Assembly: GCF_032362555.1 (NCBI RefSeq)
Contig: NC_083529.1
Coordinates: 2,356,001 to 2,420,000, forward strand
Origin: Amyelois transitella
Taxonomy: Eukaryota > Arthropoda > Insecta > Lepidoptera > Pyralidae
Reading direction: 5' to 3'
DNA: 64,000 nt
The notes under the pieces are model-generated. The model did no database searches. It was not told the DNA's origin and saw nothing but the letters and a program-made list of their open reading frames with translations. A program made the translations under genes and the position numbers. This document shows positions 12,121 through 27,100 of this stretch, one piece after another; position 1 is the first letter of the stretch; every line of letters starts with the position of its first letter.

Positions 12121-15100
12121 CTGCAATTTATGATAAGTCAATAAAAATTGTCCTAAATTTATAATGTTTCAGTTTTTTAAAGTCATTTATAATTAAGAAT
12201 GATGATGAAGTGATTTTAGTGGTAATAATGAAATATTTTTAACTGTGATTGTCATGAAAAATAAGTAATCATGGTATTAAGTTCAATCCACATAAAACTG
12301 TTTTTAATAATTAAGTAGGGACAATGAAAATTTAAATTCAATCCACTCTTTGTAATTAGCAAAAGTCACTTCACACATAAATCCAAAAGCAACTGGCTGG
12401 TTAGAGGAAAGTGTTTAATCTGTGCCTGTCATTGTTTCAAGTGTTCCAAATTTCAAATCGTCACCCACATTCTCAATAGTCGTGTTGTTTATACCCAGAC
12501 AATTACATTATCGTCGCAGACTGCTATGAGGTCGTCAGCTAGTGTGAGGACAGGCGTGGTTCGCTCTTCATGCGTTATGGGCTCCTGGTACACCTCTCTC
12601 TGGAGTTCCACTAGCCGCTCGTTCTAAAAATAGTGATACAGTGAAATTATTCAACCACGTTGTTAAAAGCATGCTTGATTCAGTAGTAGGTAGGTTACAA
12701 AACTATACAAATTGTCTTTATTTCCCATAAAAATATACAGATGTAGTAGAAACATACATTATGAATATGTTGAGCAAAAAACATTTATAGGTTCCCTTGT
12801 AAAGGGCGCGGCGGTCAGATAGGAGTGTAAAACCTGGTTTACCCGATCCAGGATTATTTGTTAAAGGCGCAACTCCGATTCCTCTCCAGAGATGTGTGGA
12901 TGTCACCGGGAGTAACACCAGGGCGAAATTGAAAGCATGCATACAGCCAGGTCTAAAAAGTTACTTGGCTTATCCAAATCAAAATTTGTTGCACAAAATA
13001 CGGAACGATTTTTAAACACCGTATTTATATTTTAAGATTAGCAAATTACTCAAACATTGACCACAACGAGAAAGATGAAAATCAAATTTTATGGCAGAAA
13101 AAAATTGTTTACGAATGAAAACTTACTCTGAATCACGCAATAGTAATGTTATGAATCAAAATTCACTATAAATAAACTTACATAAGTACTATAGACCTGC
13201 ATCTGATCAAATAAAACAATAGCAAAATCTTACCTCTATTTTAAGCCTATTGAGCAGTCTGTCTCTTTCCTCTTTCAGCGCATCGCATCTAGTCGTCTCG
13301 CTCTCATCCAATACACCTTTCATCTCTAACTCTGCTATCTGTGAGTCTTTTTCGCTGATGGAAGATTCCAAAATGTCTTGCCTGAAATAATGAATACACA
13401 ATGGGGTTGTAAAATTGAAGAAATAAAAATAATTTAGTTTCAAAATAGGATGCAAGGTGGAACCACCTAAATGACGTCAATATAACATAGATCTGCTACC
13501 GCTTCAAAGCGCAAATATGGAATTATAGAAGCGGCAGGCCAAACTAAACTGCAGCATTTTTAACCAAGGACGTCTATTTACAGATCTTAATTAGTGAGCA
13601 AGTAATGACTGAACACCCAGACAAAAGAATTATATTTCTAGAAATTGTCATTATTTTTAAGTCTCAAATATGTTACGTATTTAGCTTAATCAGCTGATCG
13701 TGCTGGTTTACCAACCAAATGACGTATCTGTTTTTTTCTACTTAAATTCCATCAAAAATAACTAACTAACTAATATTATAATGTTAAAGTAAGTTTATGT
13801 TCTATTCAGACGTTTATCTTCTAGACTAATCTTCTTGAAATTTTGCGTAAGCGTCTGGAGAAGAGCATTCTTTACATCGCGGTAAAAACTATAGTTCCCG
13901 TAAAATTTGCGAATAACCGTTATTCTTTTGTTAGCGGCGCTGAATTCACGTGTGTTGGTGGCGTTAAATTAAAAAAGAAAGAAATTCCGTGCGATTCCCA
14001 GCACCAATAAAAAAAAGAATAGGACCACTCCGTCTCATTCCTATGAATGTCTTAAAAGGCCACTAAGGGATAGGATTATAAACTTAAGATTCTTCTTTTA
14101 GGCGATAGGCAAGCATCCTGTCACTATTTTAATCCCAATTCTATCATTAAGCCAAACAGCTGAACGTGGCCTATCAGTCTTTTCAAGACTGTTGGCTCTG
14201 TCTACCCGGAAAGGGATATAGACATGATTATATGTGCGATAACTAAGATACTGACACGGCATACGATAATTGTCGCAGTACGCTGTCCCTTTTCACCTGG
14301 CAGTCCTGCAGTGAATCTTCCAGCAGCTTGAAGCGCTTCAACACGGACGAACATGTTTCGCAACTCAGCGCCGAAGCGTTTTGCAGCGACCGGATCCGTT
14401 GCTCCATTTTGCTCATCTGTAATTTTTAACGTGAACTTTTACACAACTATGATGACGCCTCTTTCTCAGACATTACATATTTCCATTTGCCATTTCTGTA
14501 CTTCTATTGTGTTTCATCTACATTCACCATATTTTTCTAAGCTCGTCGGTTTTAAAGAACGTTTTCGATTTGATTTAGGTTCATTCATCATTCATCTATT
14601 CATTTTCCCAATGTGTCTACTAATAAAGCGTCGAAATCAAAATCAATCACTTATTCGACTTTAACAATGTTCACGAGTACATATGGCACGTTATTTTTAA
14701 CTAACGCATAAATATTTACCTCCAAAACTATTAGGAACTTTACCAAATATAAGACATAATGTATTTAAAAAAAAGTCTTCTTACCTTTTTCAATGTTTCG
14801 ATTCTCCTCTGTTCTTCTTCATAAAAAACCTTCTCTCTTTCAGCAGCAATTAGAATAGACTCCTTGAGTGCCCCTTCCAATTCCTGTATTCTTTTATCTT
14901 TAAACTCAACCGGCGTGGACATTTTCTTATTAACTATCTGTTCCAATTCACAAATTCTTTCATCTTTACTTCTCACCACTGCCAAAAGTTGTTCAAATTC
15001 GGCTATATTGTTATTTTCTCTTAACGCATCTTCTAATATCGATATACATCTTTGCTGTTCAATTATTTTTGAGTTCTTTATTTCCATTTCTTTTGACATG

Positions 15101-18100
15101 TCTGAAATCTTTCTTGATAGTTTCCTGAATGTTGGAGGCTCTATTTTTTCTTCCATTAGGTCCAAATCATTGTAGCTCCTACTGAATCTGCATTTATCAA
15201 GCCTATCCACTACCTTACCACTCTTCTGTAATTCAAAAAAGCTTTTACTCCTCTGTATGTGTGCCATCTCATGACCGTTTGATATCTTGAGCACTTCAGA
15301 TAGTATCAGCGACGATTCGTTCAACTCTATCTCTAAATCTATTACTTTCATTTTGCTTTCCTCCAGTTTGGATTTTAAATCATTAACTTCTGTCTGGGCC
15401 TTTCTGTTTCTATCTACAGCTGCTATTTCCTTCTCTTTCGCTCGGCTCAGTTCCTACGCGACAGGGGATTGAAAAATGGAAACAAAAAGAAATTAAAAAA
15501 ATGAAACTGTATTCCGTTTTACTTCAACAACAAAATGAATCAACAATATAAACTCAAAAATAACTCGAGAAAGATCAACATAGATTTTAATTAATAGTTT
15601 GATATATCGCATAACAAGATAAGCTGTTTAACATCGAGCTATGTGGACTTACTCTTTCTAACTAGATACAATATTCACTTAACAGTTTTACACAATTTTT
15701 TTTATTACTTAAAAAATAATACCGGCTGAACACGATTACTTATTTTCCCCCATTAGAGACATCACTTAAAAATATCGCTAAACTAATTATTTTAGTTGTG
15801 TGTTGGTTACAATGAACAAAATCGGTCGTTTATGTACCAGGATATCATGTATCAACAAGAGATGAGTGTATTATTATCTGAACACTTTCATTAATATATT
15901 CAATATAAATATCAGTAACATTACTTAGTAAGAAGTTGCGTAAAGCTTAATTGTGATATTTCGATCGAAAGACGTGGAGTCTGAGTTGTCGCTAACGGAA
16001 TTTTATATTTTCAATAAAGATTCGACGTTTAAAGAAAATGATTGTAAATAAAAAAGAGCAAAGGAATAAATGACAGTCTTGATGTGAAGAACTAACTTAG
16101 AAAAAGCTTTTGAGGAAGCCAGCGGGTCCGGCCTGCGTGGAACAAAACGTTAGTGGGTTAGTCACAATAGCTAAGAAAATATTGTCACAAGAAAATAATA
16201 CAAAACCAATTTCACCATTTAATCATGAAAAATCTGACAAATCATCCAGTATTGATGAAATTTAATAAATGTAACAAGATGGAACTTATTTAAATGTCAG
16301 TATTAAAAACAATTCATATGAATACTAAAACTTTCGCAAATGATGAAAGTGGTTCATGAAATTATTATGATATAATAAAAAATATTCAAAGGCATCATCA
16401 AATGAACAGAAATTATTAAATTATCATATTATTGAAAGACAGTAGTTAAATTTCTTAAACATGAATCTTTTGTAAAATTAGTGTCATCGTTAATTGTAAA
16501 GGAATAAAAATATCTTTTGTTAATGGTTTATGAACAAATAAAAAAAATTTACCTCTTCTCTTTGTGCTTGTGCTTGTTGCTGACTTTTCAGTTTGGCTTG
16601 AAGGTTTCTCACAGACCTGAAATTTATGAAAGAAAATATGTATGACAAGAGGTTTTTTAAACTGGGCGTCCGTAATATAAATCTAAGACCCGTGGATGTC
16701 GTAAAAGGTTACTGGGCTTAACTTAGAATTCTTCTTTTAGGAGATAGGCTAGCAACCAAACAACTGAATGTGGCCTTTCAGTCTTTTCGAGAGTGTTGTC
16801 ACCCCACAAAGGAAAAAGATGTGATTAAATGTATGTATGTTAAACTGTCAATAATCAATTACCAAGAAGCTACATCACTTTTATATCATCGTTGTGATTT
16901 ATCATTGATTTGTCCTAAAAGTTTTATCTCATTCTTTTAAATTCAGTTACGGATCTGTCTATCACTTCCGTAAATGATAGACAGATCCGTATCTGTTTTT
17001 ATCATCTAACCCCAACTCTCCTGAGAATATTCCTGATTTATGTTTTACGTATTTATATTAAGTTCTGGAAATATGGGTGTTATCCATGGAAATTAAATTT
17101 ATTACCAATAACTACTAAGCCTCTTTTGTTAAGTTCATTTTCATCAATCTATGAGAACTAAGTGTTCTTTTAAAATCTAATCGCCTATTGACTATAGATT
17201 CAGGGTAAAGGAAAGGCACAGGCACAAGTTCAAATCACGCCTCGGCCATTTGTCTATACCTATATTAGTTTGAAAAGTCATACGGTGAGGAAAAACATTG
17301 TGAAGATTGGATGTGTAACTACGATTCAATATGGGTTAGTTCCCTGCACAGATTGCGGAGATCAGACGAGAATTGCTTCATGCAAAAACCCGACAACTAA
17401 TCTACGATAGTAGTAAAAGGCGTAACTTGGGCCCTTTTCAGAGAGAAGAAGAAAAATGGGTGGATTATGATGATGGATCCGCCTCTAAATGTTCATATGC
17501 TCAACTTACTGTTGCAAATCCATAATCTGTTTCTCCTTTTGCGCTTGTTCTTCTTGCGACATCTGCACCAACTGTAGCAACCTCTCCGTCTCTGCTGTGA
17601 GCCGCTTCGCTTCCTCTTTGCTCTGTTCCATCTGTTGCTTCAGCTGTTCTGCTTCCTTCTGTGATTCTGTCAGCTTGCGGTTCATGTCTGCAGCCGCGGC
17701 TGTGCTTCCGCCGGCCTGGAATTTACGAAATTGTTCTTATATAAATTTGTCGTCTTCTTTTATCGTTTCAATTGCTTTAATCTATTCTTAGCTGAAAAGA
17801 AAATGATGCATTTGCCTTTACTGCAAGTCTTTACTTTGCATATAGTTTAGCTAAGAATATTGTTTCCATTTTTGATATCTTTAATAATTTATTTTACAAA
17901 TTTTTTGCTGTTTAATCCATTATACTGCATTTGACTGACTATTAAAACATGCATATTTTGAATCAAAAGTTAAATATACATTAGTACATTTAGTTAAAGA
18001 GTTAAAGATACAGTCAAAAAGTTAAAGATACAGTAGTAGTAGTTAATACATTTAAGTAAGGCGTTTACCTTCCTCAATGAAGCTTCCATTTGGTCCATTT

Positions 18101-21100
18101 GCTCTTTTCTCTTCTTCAACTGTCGATCTAATTCCGTCAGCGACTTCTCCTTCTCCTCCACGTCTTTCCTCTTGTTCTCGAACGTTCTTCTCTGCTCCTC
18201 GAAATGTTTCCTCGCATCTTCCAACTTCTTAAATTCTTCTTGCAACTGTCGTTTAGCTTGGGCTGTGTCTTCCCCAGCTCTTGCGTTCTGAGCGCCAGCC
18301 GATTGAAGTTTCTTGTTCGCTTCGTGGAGATCGAGCTGGTAGCAGAAATTAAAAAGAAATTAAAATTATTAAGAAATGATGTAACATTGGAATTTCTTTG
18401 AGGATTAAAACGCGTCACTTAAAAATCAAATAGCTGCTGTTTATACTTTTTATGACGAATAAATAAATTTCTTTATATTGCTTGATTTTCTGGATTCGTT
18501 ATTATCTTTTCCCATCAGAGTAAAGTAATTTAATAATTATTTGATGAGACGTATTTATAAAGCATAATATCACGTAACTTAGATGAAATCTAAGTGACTC
18601 ATTTCAATAATGAGATAAAGAAATACGATACGACAAATTGCTGAAATAGATTAGCAAAATTTATTTACACAATACAGAAGCTCGATGAAGCTAATCGAAA
18701 AATCTGAAATTTTCATACTTTCTTACGAAGCATAATTTTTTACAGATAAAAACGCAACAGATTCAATTCTCAGGCATAAGAATACAACGACGAACATTTT
18801 AAAAATACATTTGGTTTGAATGACGATGAAAATGACGCAAATATACACAATACAGTAGCGGATGCTGCTGAAAAAGAGAAATATTAACCTACAACTTTTA
18901 TATCCAAAGCCAATAGCAAATTTGCACCTAACATTGTTATCACAGTAATTATGATGATTAAAGTTTAATCGCTTTCATTCGTAATGCGTCTTCTCCTACC
19001 TATGATCTTGTGACCGAAACTTATAAGTTATTTATGGATTAAACTGAGATACAACATATCAGCCATGGATGTATGAGTGAGAATATACCACCTTAGATCT
19101 CATCTTTGCTTTCCATGCAGTAAATAATTTCCTTCATTAATCTACTTGTTATTAATGTACGTGTTGTCCTTGTTTTATATAATCCATTGACCGATAGTCA
19201 AGCCCGAGGCTTAAATTTCTACATTCACGCATATTGTATTAAAATAAGAATACTGCTAGTTGAAATGAAGAATCATTAATTCAGATTGCATTCTAAGATT
19301 TATCTGTGCGAGTGGTTCGAATGATAGGTGCAAGAATTTGCTTCTTAACAACATTCACGATATTTCCGACAAAAACACTGCAATGATGAAACTAAATAAA
19401 ATAAATACGAATTGTAAAGTGGGGTTGGAGGATGGCCTGTAGGCTGTGGGAGGCATGCTACTATACAACAACAATGTACATGACCGGCGAGATGATCCCA
19501 ACCAAAAATATGTAAGAACATTTAAATCAAAACATCTACTCGGTAACACCGGTGCAACGACGTAAGCAGACAATGTACGCGACTTTTCAGCAGTTCAATC
19601 GAGTTTCCTTTTTATACTGAAGCTGTTATTATTGGATTTAGTCTATGGGTACGTCGATACTTATAATACTTATAAAATTATAATAAAATGGTTGAAGGTT
19701 GTCATTCAAAACTCGATTCAACCACACATTGCCGTCCCGACAGCCGCTCGTCGGCGGGCGATCCTCCAACTGACCTGGCTCTTCTCCAATTCCTGAACCA
19801 GCATCTCGAGCTGTGCCTGGCAACGCTCTCGCTCCGTAGCAAGTGACCTCGCCTCCGCGTGAGCCGCTTCAAGCTGCTTTTGAACTTCGCGAACGTCTGA
19901 CGGCCCCCGTGCTTGAAGTTGCTGCAATTGCTGTTGTTGAGCCTGGAACTGTTTCTCCAAACTCTGTAAACGCTGCTGGCATTCAGATAACGCCCTTTCT
20001 GCTGCAATCGCTTTGGATTTCTCAGCTTCAACGGCAGCTCGCCACTTCTCAATCTCACCAACTTTCTTTGCTTCTTGCTCTGCCTTTTCTGCTCGCTGTC
20101 TATTAGTATCTCTTTCCTTTGTAACCACTTGCACTTGTTGCTGTAATTTTGCGATTTCCCTGTCACGAGTTTCAAGGACGGTTTTGGTGCCACGTTCGGA
20201 ATCCTGAGCCATCTTTCTTTGCTCTTCCTTCAACCGGCGTACCTCTTCGCGTTGTTTTTGCAATTCTGCCTCTGACGCGTTCAGTTCTCTCTGGAAGTTA
20301 ACTAACATATCCTGTGACTTTTCTAATTGAGCTACTAATTGATCTCGTTCGATAGTCAGCTGTTTCGTGTCCGCTTCTAATTTGACTATCTGCTTTTCTA
20401 TAGCATCTGCTTGTTTGTCTCTCTGTTCTAATATTGATGCCATCTTTTCTCTATCTCGCACCGATTGAGCAAGTTCCTGTTGTAACTTAAGTAGCGTTTC
20501 TTGCGTTCGGTGATCTAGAGTCCTTTGTTGCTGTTCAATATTACGTCTCGTGTTCTGAATTTCTGCTCTCAATGCATCTCTCTCTTGCTCAATTTGTCTC
20601 ATTTCCAGTATAGTACGTTCAAGGCGCTCATGCATTCTTCCTAATTCATTAGTCATGCGCTCATATTCTACCCGGGTAGTCTCATTGGTTTCTTGATACT
20701 TAGCGAGATGTATTTGTGACTTCTCAAGCTCTTTCGCCAAGCGACCTGCTTCCATTTCTGTCGAGTCTCTAGCTTGTATTGCCTTTTCCAATTTGTCTCG
20801 AAGACGTTCAATTTCCAATCTGTCTTCAGTCCTAGCTTTATCGCCAGCAACTGCTTGCAACTTCATCCTTTCGATCTGCTGCAATTCGCCCTTAAGTCTC
20901 TCATTATCTTTATCCAACTGTTCTGAACGCAATTTAAGTTTTTCACATCGATCCCTGAACTTCTCGCACTCAATATGAGCACGTTCAAGATCAGTTCTTT
21001 GTTTCTCCAACGCAGTACTTAATTTAGTCACTTCGCTCTTTGACAGTTCTAGCTGTATATTCAGTTCATGTAGTTTCGTTTCTGCTTGATCCTTCTCAGA

Positions 21101-24100
21101 CTGCAGGCGTTGAATGTCTGCCTGTGCTACTTCGTAACGCTCGCGTTGCTTGTCTAACTCTGCCTGCATTCGATTTAGCTCATTGGTCCATTTATCCTGT
21201 TCGAATTGGTATTTACCTCGAAGGCCTTCGACGCGTTCTAGCTCGGACCGTAGACGAACCACTTCTTCCTCAGCTTTCCGTGCTCGCTCCAACTCAAGCG
21301 TAGTCTTCTCTAAGCGTGCGCGTAGTCGTTCCACTTCCAATTTTGTTCTCTCATGCTCTTCTTTAGTATCGTGGTACTTTCCGTAACGTGCTGCATACCT
21401 CTCCGCTTCTTCTCTCGCACCACTAGCATCTTGTTTAACTTTATCCAATTCAGCTTGTACCCTTCTAAGCTCTGACGATACTTTATCATGTTTATCATAC
21501 ATTTTTTCCAGTTCAATTTGAACTCTAGCCATTTCCTCCTGAGTTTTTTCGTTCGAAGCTTGTGCTTTGCCACATTGTGTCATAGCCCGATCGTACTCAA
21601 ACTGTAATCTTTCATTATCAGCAACCAACTTTTCTTTCTCAGCTTGCAACCGTCGCAGTTCTATCTGGCTCTTTTCGTATCGATCCCTAACCATTTCAAT
21701 ATCAACACTTAATCTATCCATGTCTTCTTTAGCCTTTTCTTCCTGTTCTTTAGTCCTGCCTAATTGCATAGAAGCCCTGTCGTACATTTCTTGCAGCCGT
21801 GACAATTCATCTTGTAATTTCCTTTGATCTTCTCTAGATTTCGTTGCTAAGTGTGACTGTTTCTCCAATTCAAGTTCAAGGCGATCTTTATCTGCTTCTA
21901 AGATATCTATCTTATTTTGCAATCGGTATATTTCATTCTGTGATCTGAAAAAGAAAACAAACGCCATGTATGTTTTTTTTTTAATAACAATAATTTGCGT
22001 TTGGCTAACACTCACAAAACACATCGCCACCAACACAAGACGACATTTAGAACAAAGTGTACCTATCATACTTTTCGAGCATTTTCTCGTATTCTTTGTG
22101 CGCCGTCTCTTTCTCTTCGATGGACTTTTGTGTGGAGTAGAGAGCCTTGTCGAGTTTCTCCTTCAAGATTTCCAGTTCAGTTAGGGCATCATCTCTTTCC
22201 ATCTGTAAAAATATTTTAATTAAGTACATAATTATAATATTTTATGTCGTCGTAATAATTAGCTATTTTTTATCGCTTTGGATTAAGTAATAATAAAATA
22301 ACATTAATTTTAGGTAGGTGGGACATACTACTTTAAATATCAAGATATTGCTCGTATTAAAAACATTATTAATTATTAATTTTTCTCTTTTATTTTTTTG
22401 TCATTTGCTATAATAATCATTGTACCTTCTCCGTACAATAAAAAAATTAACAAAATCACCTAAATGTGTCAGAGATAGCATTCTAACCGGTGTTGCTTGT
22501 GAGCCCGGGGTTGAATCCTAAATAAATCTTAGAAATTAGACGCAATATGAGATTGATATATACTCGTATTGTGACAATCATCATTTGCGACGTCAGAACC
22601 AGTAGTTACTTCAATAAAACACTATCTCTTAATATCTATCTAAAACTCACCGTCAACTTCTGATGTTGTTGATGCGCCTTCTCCCACCGTTCCCTCAAGA
22701 CGTCCAGCTCGGTGGCAGCACTGTCGCGATCCCTGGCAGCTCGATTTGCAGCCGCTGCAGCTGCTTCAGCCCTTTCGCGACAGCTAGCAGCTTCAGCTAG
22801 AGCTGCGTCTCGCTCTTTCTGTATACGGGCAACCAGGGCCTGAAAAGAGACAGATATATTTATATGAACGAGAGTAATGCACTTTATAGTAGAGCTATGG
22901 ATTGGTTATTGGGAAGATTACTTCAGTGATGTAGTCTGATGAGTATGAAAGTTTTATTGATAGTGAGGGACGGATTTACTCATTAGAAATAAAAAAAAAT
23001 CGGCCTTGTAAGTATGTAAGATTGTGATGTTCTTAGAATCAATTACTTTGGCAAGTAAACAAGTATAAAATGAAAAGGCAAAATTCTATTAAAAATGGTT
23101 TTTGGTTAGAAAATTCAGCTATAGTAGATAAAAAGTCTCAGAGAAGTACTTAATAAATTTTAAAAAGCTATCTGTAACTACGATAGCAAAGAACTAACAT
23201 GAAGAACAAAGAACATGAGTTCAAAATGTTACATAACTTCTCTAAACAATTGATTTGCCAACGGTACAAATAACTGAATTTGCTATTTATACTGGCTGTA
23301 CAGTTGCATAAATATTTGATGCGGTTAGTGTCGTCTCGAGGTATTTCAGTTTATACCGGTTTATACTAGTTTTATCTGGAGATAAACACGCTTTAGTTTT
23401 AACATTTAAACTAAAAGCTATTGAAGCCTAGTACATTTTGCCGGATTTTATAGGTTTTACTGAATTGACCAGAAGAAGAGGTGTAATTCAAGCATCAACT
23501 TTGTCTTGGCTAAGACTTCGGATACATTCTCGGGTCGGTGGTTCGATAATCGGGCCTTACGAACAATTTTATTTACATCTTTGTGTTCAACGCCAATATC
23601 GTAAACAGCTGAAAGGTAGAAATCCCTGAAATCTATCGACTGGAGTGAAGCCCCGAGCAACACCAGTCAAATCTTCACACATACATATCCTAATCCCGTC
23701 TTTATCCCTTTCGGGGTAGACAGATCCAAGGCTTAAAAAAGACTGACAGGCCACGTTCAGCCGTATGTCGTTATAAAAGTCGAATCTCTTTTCAGATGTT
23801 ACTTATTGCTTAACGCTTTGATTCAATTCTATTATTAGGACACTTAACCTAAAACATTTCATAATACGCATTAGATTTTTAAAAATACTAAAATAGATTC
23901 GTTTCAATTTCTTCAATCAAAGACGGTTTTAATTGCGTCCTAAATTCTAGAACTGTTGGCTTCAAAGATGGCCGGATGATGGAGGCTGGTACAAGACTCA
24001 CACTATCATATGACATCATTATGACGTCATTATTTTAAAAAAATTACGGCTATTTAACCCTTCCCTTGCATGCAGAATGTTTTCTTAACTGTACCATTTT

Positions 24101-27100
24101 TATCGAAATCTAATGTACTCTTTAGAAATGAACGGTAAATTAAAAAAAAAAATGTAGTTTACGTTGGATCAAAATTCAACTTTTCTGGCTTGATTGTTAG
24201 GAATTCATGGTTATTATATATCTATTCTAACATTCTCATATTTTCTTTCTCAAAAACTTTCTAACCTTTCTAAATAAATATCGAAAAACTTTTGTACCTA
24301 AATATAATTTAGAGATCTACTGATCTTTCATAGGCTTCTGAAACTTGGCAAGGGTGTAGTGGAGAGTGAATAAATCGTGTAAATAGGCCGGTTTGGGCGC
24401 CGCTACGTCTAGCCCACATTTATCTTTTTTACCCCCCAATGGTAAAAGGAGAATGCCTACAAAACTGATTTAATATCAGAAAAGCTTATTAGCCGGGGTT
24501 TTGTTTAAAATTTTCCAGAAAAAAGGATGGAGTTTGTTTTTCCTTCAAAAAATTAAATATTTATTTTGAAACATTATATTTTTCATTTTTGTGAAAGCGT
24601 AACAGACCTACAAATAGATCTTGGATTTTATAATCATTAGTGTGGTATAACGATGGAATATATAAAAAAAAATGCCCGCACAAGAAATTTAAATGCTGTA
24701 GTCGGTTATGCCACAGAATTATGAGAAATGGGTAATAAATTATCACTGTGGTATATTTCTCCAGTATACATATATGGAAATATGAATTTCCTCTTCACTG
24801 TTCAGTATTGCTCCCACAAAAGTTACTTCATATCGATCCCATCAAAATGTGCTTACGTGTACAGACTTTTAAACCGGTTTCATTCCACTCTTTTAATATT
24901 TAAGTAGGCTCCTAACGGCCCCTGTTTATTAATTCAAAAACAAACAGCCCACTGTTATTTATACTCGGAATTAACTTCTTAACTTGAAACGCCAGATCTT
25001 TGAATTAAATATTAACTCGTAGGATAAAAAGGGAAAGACTTTACAAGGCCCACGCACAAAGCGGTTGGTTTCGTTGACCCTTTGATGTAATTATTATGTA
25101 CTTACGTGAGCAGCTGATTCTGTCAATTATTATTACAAAATATTTTTACATCATCAGCATCTTCCGCATAAACATCACGTTTGCGGATTGGATTTTTGTC
25201 ACACGGTCCAGGGTTAGGTCAAGAGTACCCTAAACTGACGAGCTTGCATAAAGAGCGTTATGAATGTAGCAAATTGAAGCGAAAGAAGTATGTAGGGATT
25301 GTGTCAAGTGGAAAGACATAGTCTCTGCCTATCTCTCCACTAAAAAGGAGTAATTTTAAGTATGTTCGTTTTATTCTAAGCAGGAAGAAAGTTTATCGCC
25401 CAAATAAATCAAGATTTAGTTTCTAACCTACATTCCCAAATGTCTGGGATGAAAACCACGTGTAGCAAATGGCTAGACTGGGTGGCGCCGTGTCGCCCTA
25501 TTTACAATTTAACAACCATGGCGATGCCAAAGCTGAGGGTTATTGGGATGTAAAAGCAACTATTATTATCCTACAAAGTATTGTTACTTGCTGTCTATGT
25601 TTTTGGGAATATATGGTTTATGTGGATGACTTTGTGGTGTATGACACGTTAATATATGTGTATTGTCTATTTATATACTTCTTGTTGTGAGATATTTTAA
25701 ACTAAAGGAACAAACCTTATTGAGATTTACTCTCTGTCTCATACCTTTTCAAATTTTTCATCTCTTTCAGGTTTTTGTAGCCGAGTCAGGAATGAAAAAC
25801 TGACGATGATAGTTAGGGGGAATCTTCACCGTAGGTAGTAAGTAGATTGGGCATCTAACTTTTGTCTACATTTCGGTCCCATTTTAACGGCTGATGTCAC
25901 GATATGAGTCATGTTAGATACGGCGTCTAAAAAAAATAATTTATACGACATTTTGACAGTAGTTTCACAATTAAGATGATAAATACCTGGGCTTTGTCAT
26001 GCTTGTCTCTGTAACGGTCCATATCCAACTGTGCGGTGTCCCTCTCTTTCTGGAGTCGAGCTGCCTGGCCCAACGCCTTGTCCAGTTGCGACTGGAGAGA
26101 TTCGAAGTCATAGGCCTGTTTCTCACGGTCCACTTGGAGCTACGAAAGAAATTTAAATTTTATTCGTCGGCCTCTTGTTATTAAAAGAGATAAATTTATT
26201 TATTTGTAAAGATAAGTATAAACGTAAGTCACAAGATTTAGAGCTCTCCGGTCAAGTCAAGTTAAAATACGTTTCTGCTGCACTGAGCGTTTGTAGTTTT
26301 TGATATTTATAACACTCCCTGTGTTTCTTGTTTTTTGATATTTTTGAAAAAATATATTCTTAATGGTCTTTGAATTGATAAGGGTTCAAGAACCTATCTT
26401 GTCTAACATTTCAACTACTACTTGTGTTGATCAAATATTAAGTCAGAAATAAAATCCAAAGCGCATATTTGCGAATTCAGTTTTCAATGGCAAAAAATAG
26501 CACTTTACATATGCGAGTAGTTTTAAAATAAAGCAAAGAAAAAGCGCTGGCACGATGCATTAAAAGATTAGGTAAAACTCCTACAGGTGTATTTTATGCT
26601 AACTCCGGCAAATATAGCATCAGAAATCCATTTCTAGTTCCGTTTGCAAAGAAATGGCAATTTCCATGAAATGTCCCTAGCAAGGAAAGCAATTCAATGA
26701 ATGTTTTATTCTCGTGATTTTTCTAAGAAATGTCGACGCCGCACTTGTTTTTAAAAATTTGTGTAAATTTGTTCAAGGAACAGCTTACGTTGTAACTTTA
26801 TTTTGAAGTACTTCGAACATAAAAACGTTTTTATTTTCGAAGTGCTAAAATTAGAGTTATTATTCAGAAATCATTCATCCTCATCTCCTTGTGTTGATTT
26901 AAAATATGACTAGTGAATAAATTCAACTTAGGATATCAACAATCTGACATATTTTTCACGCTTTTAGCCAGAAAACAGAGCGCTAAGTATGTAGTCTAAC
27001 ACCAATTAGCATTTAAAAAGTATTGCGATGAAAATAGAGTATTAATCCAACATTTGAATGTTCATTTGTAGTGCCTAGTACCAACTTCACAAATGTACTT

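Noticed and set aside
21040..21827. Several 80-90 codon plus-strand frames
   Set aside because: Shadows of the large brp coiled-coil exon.
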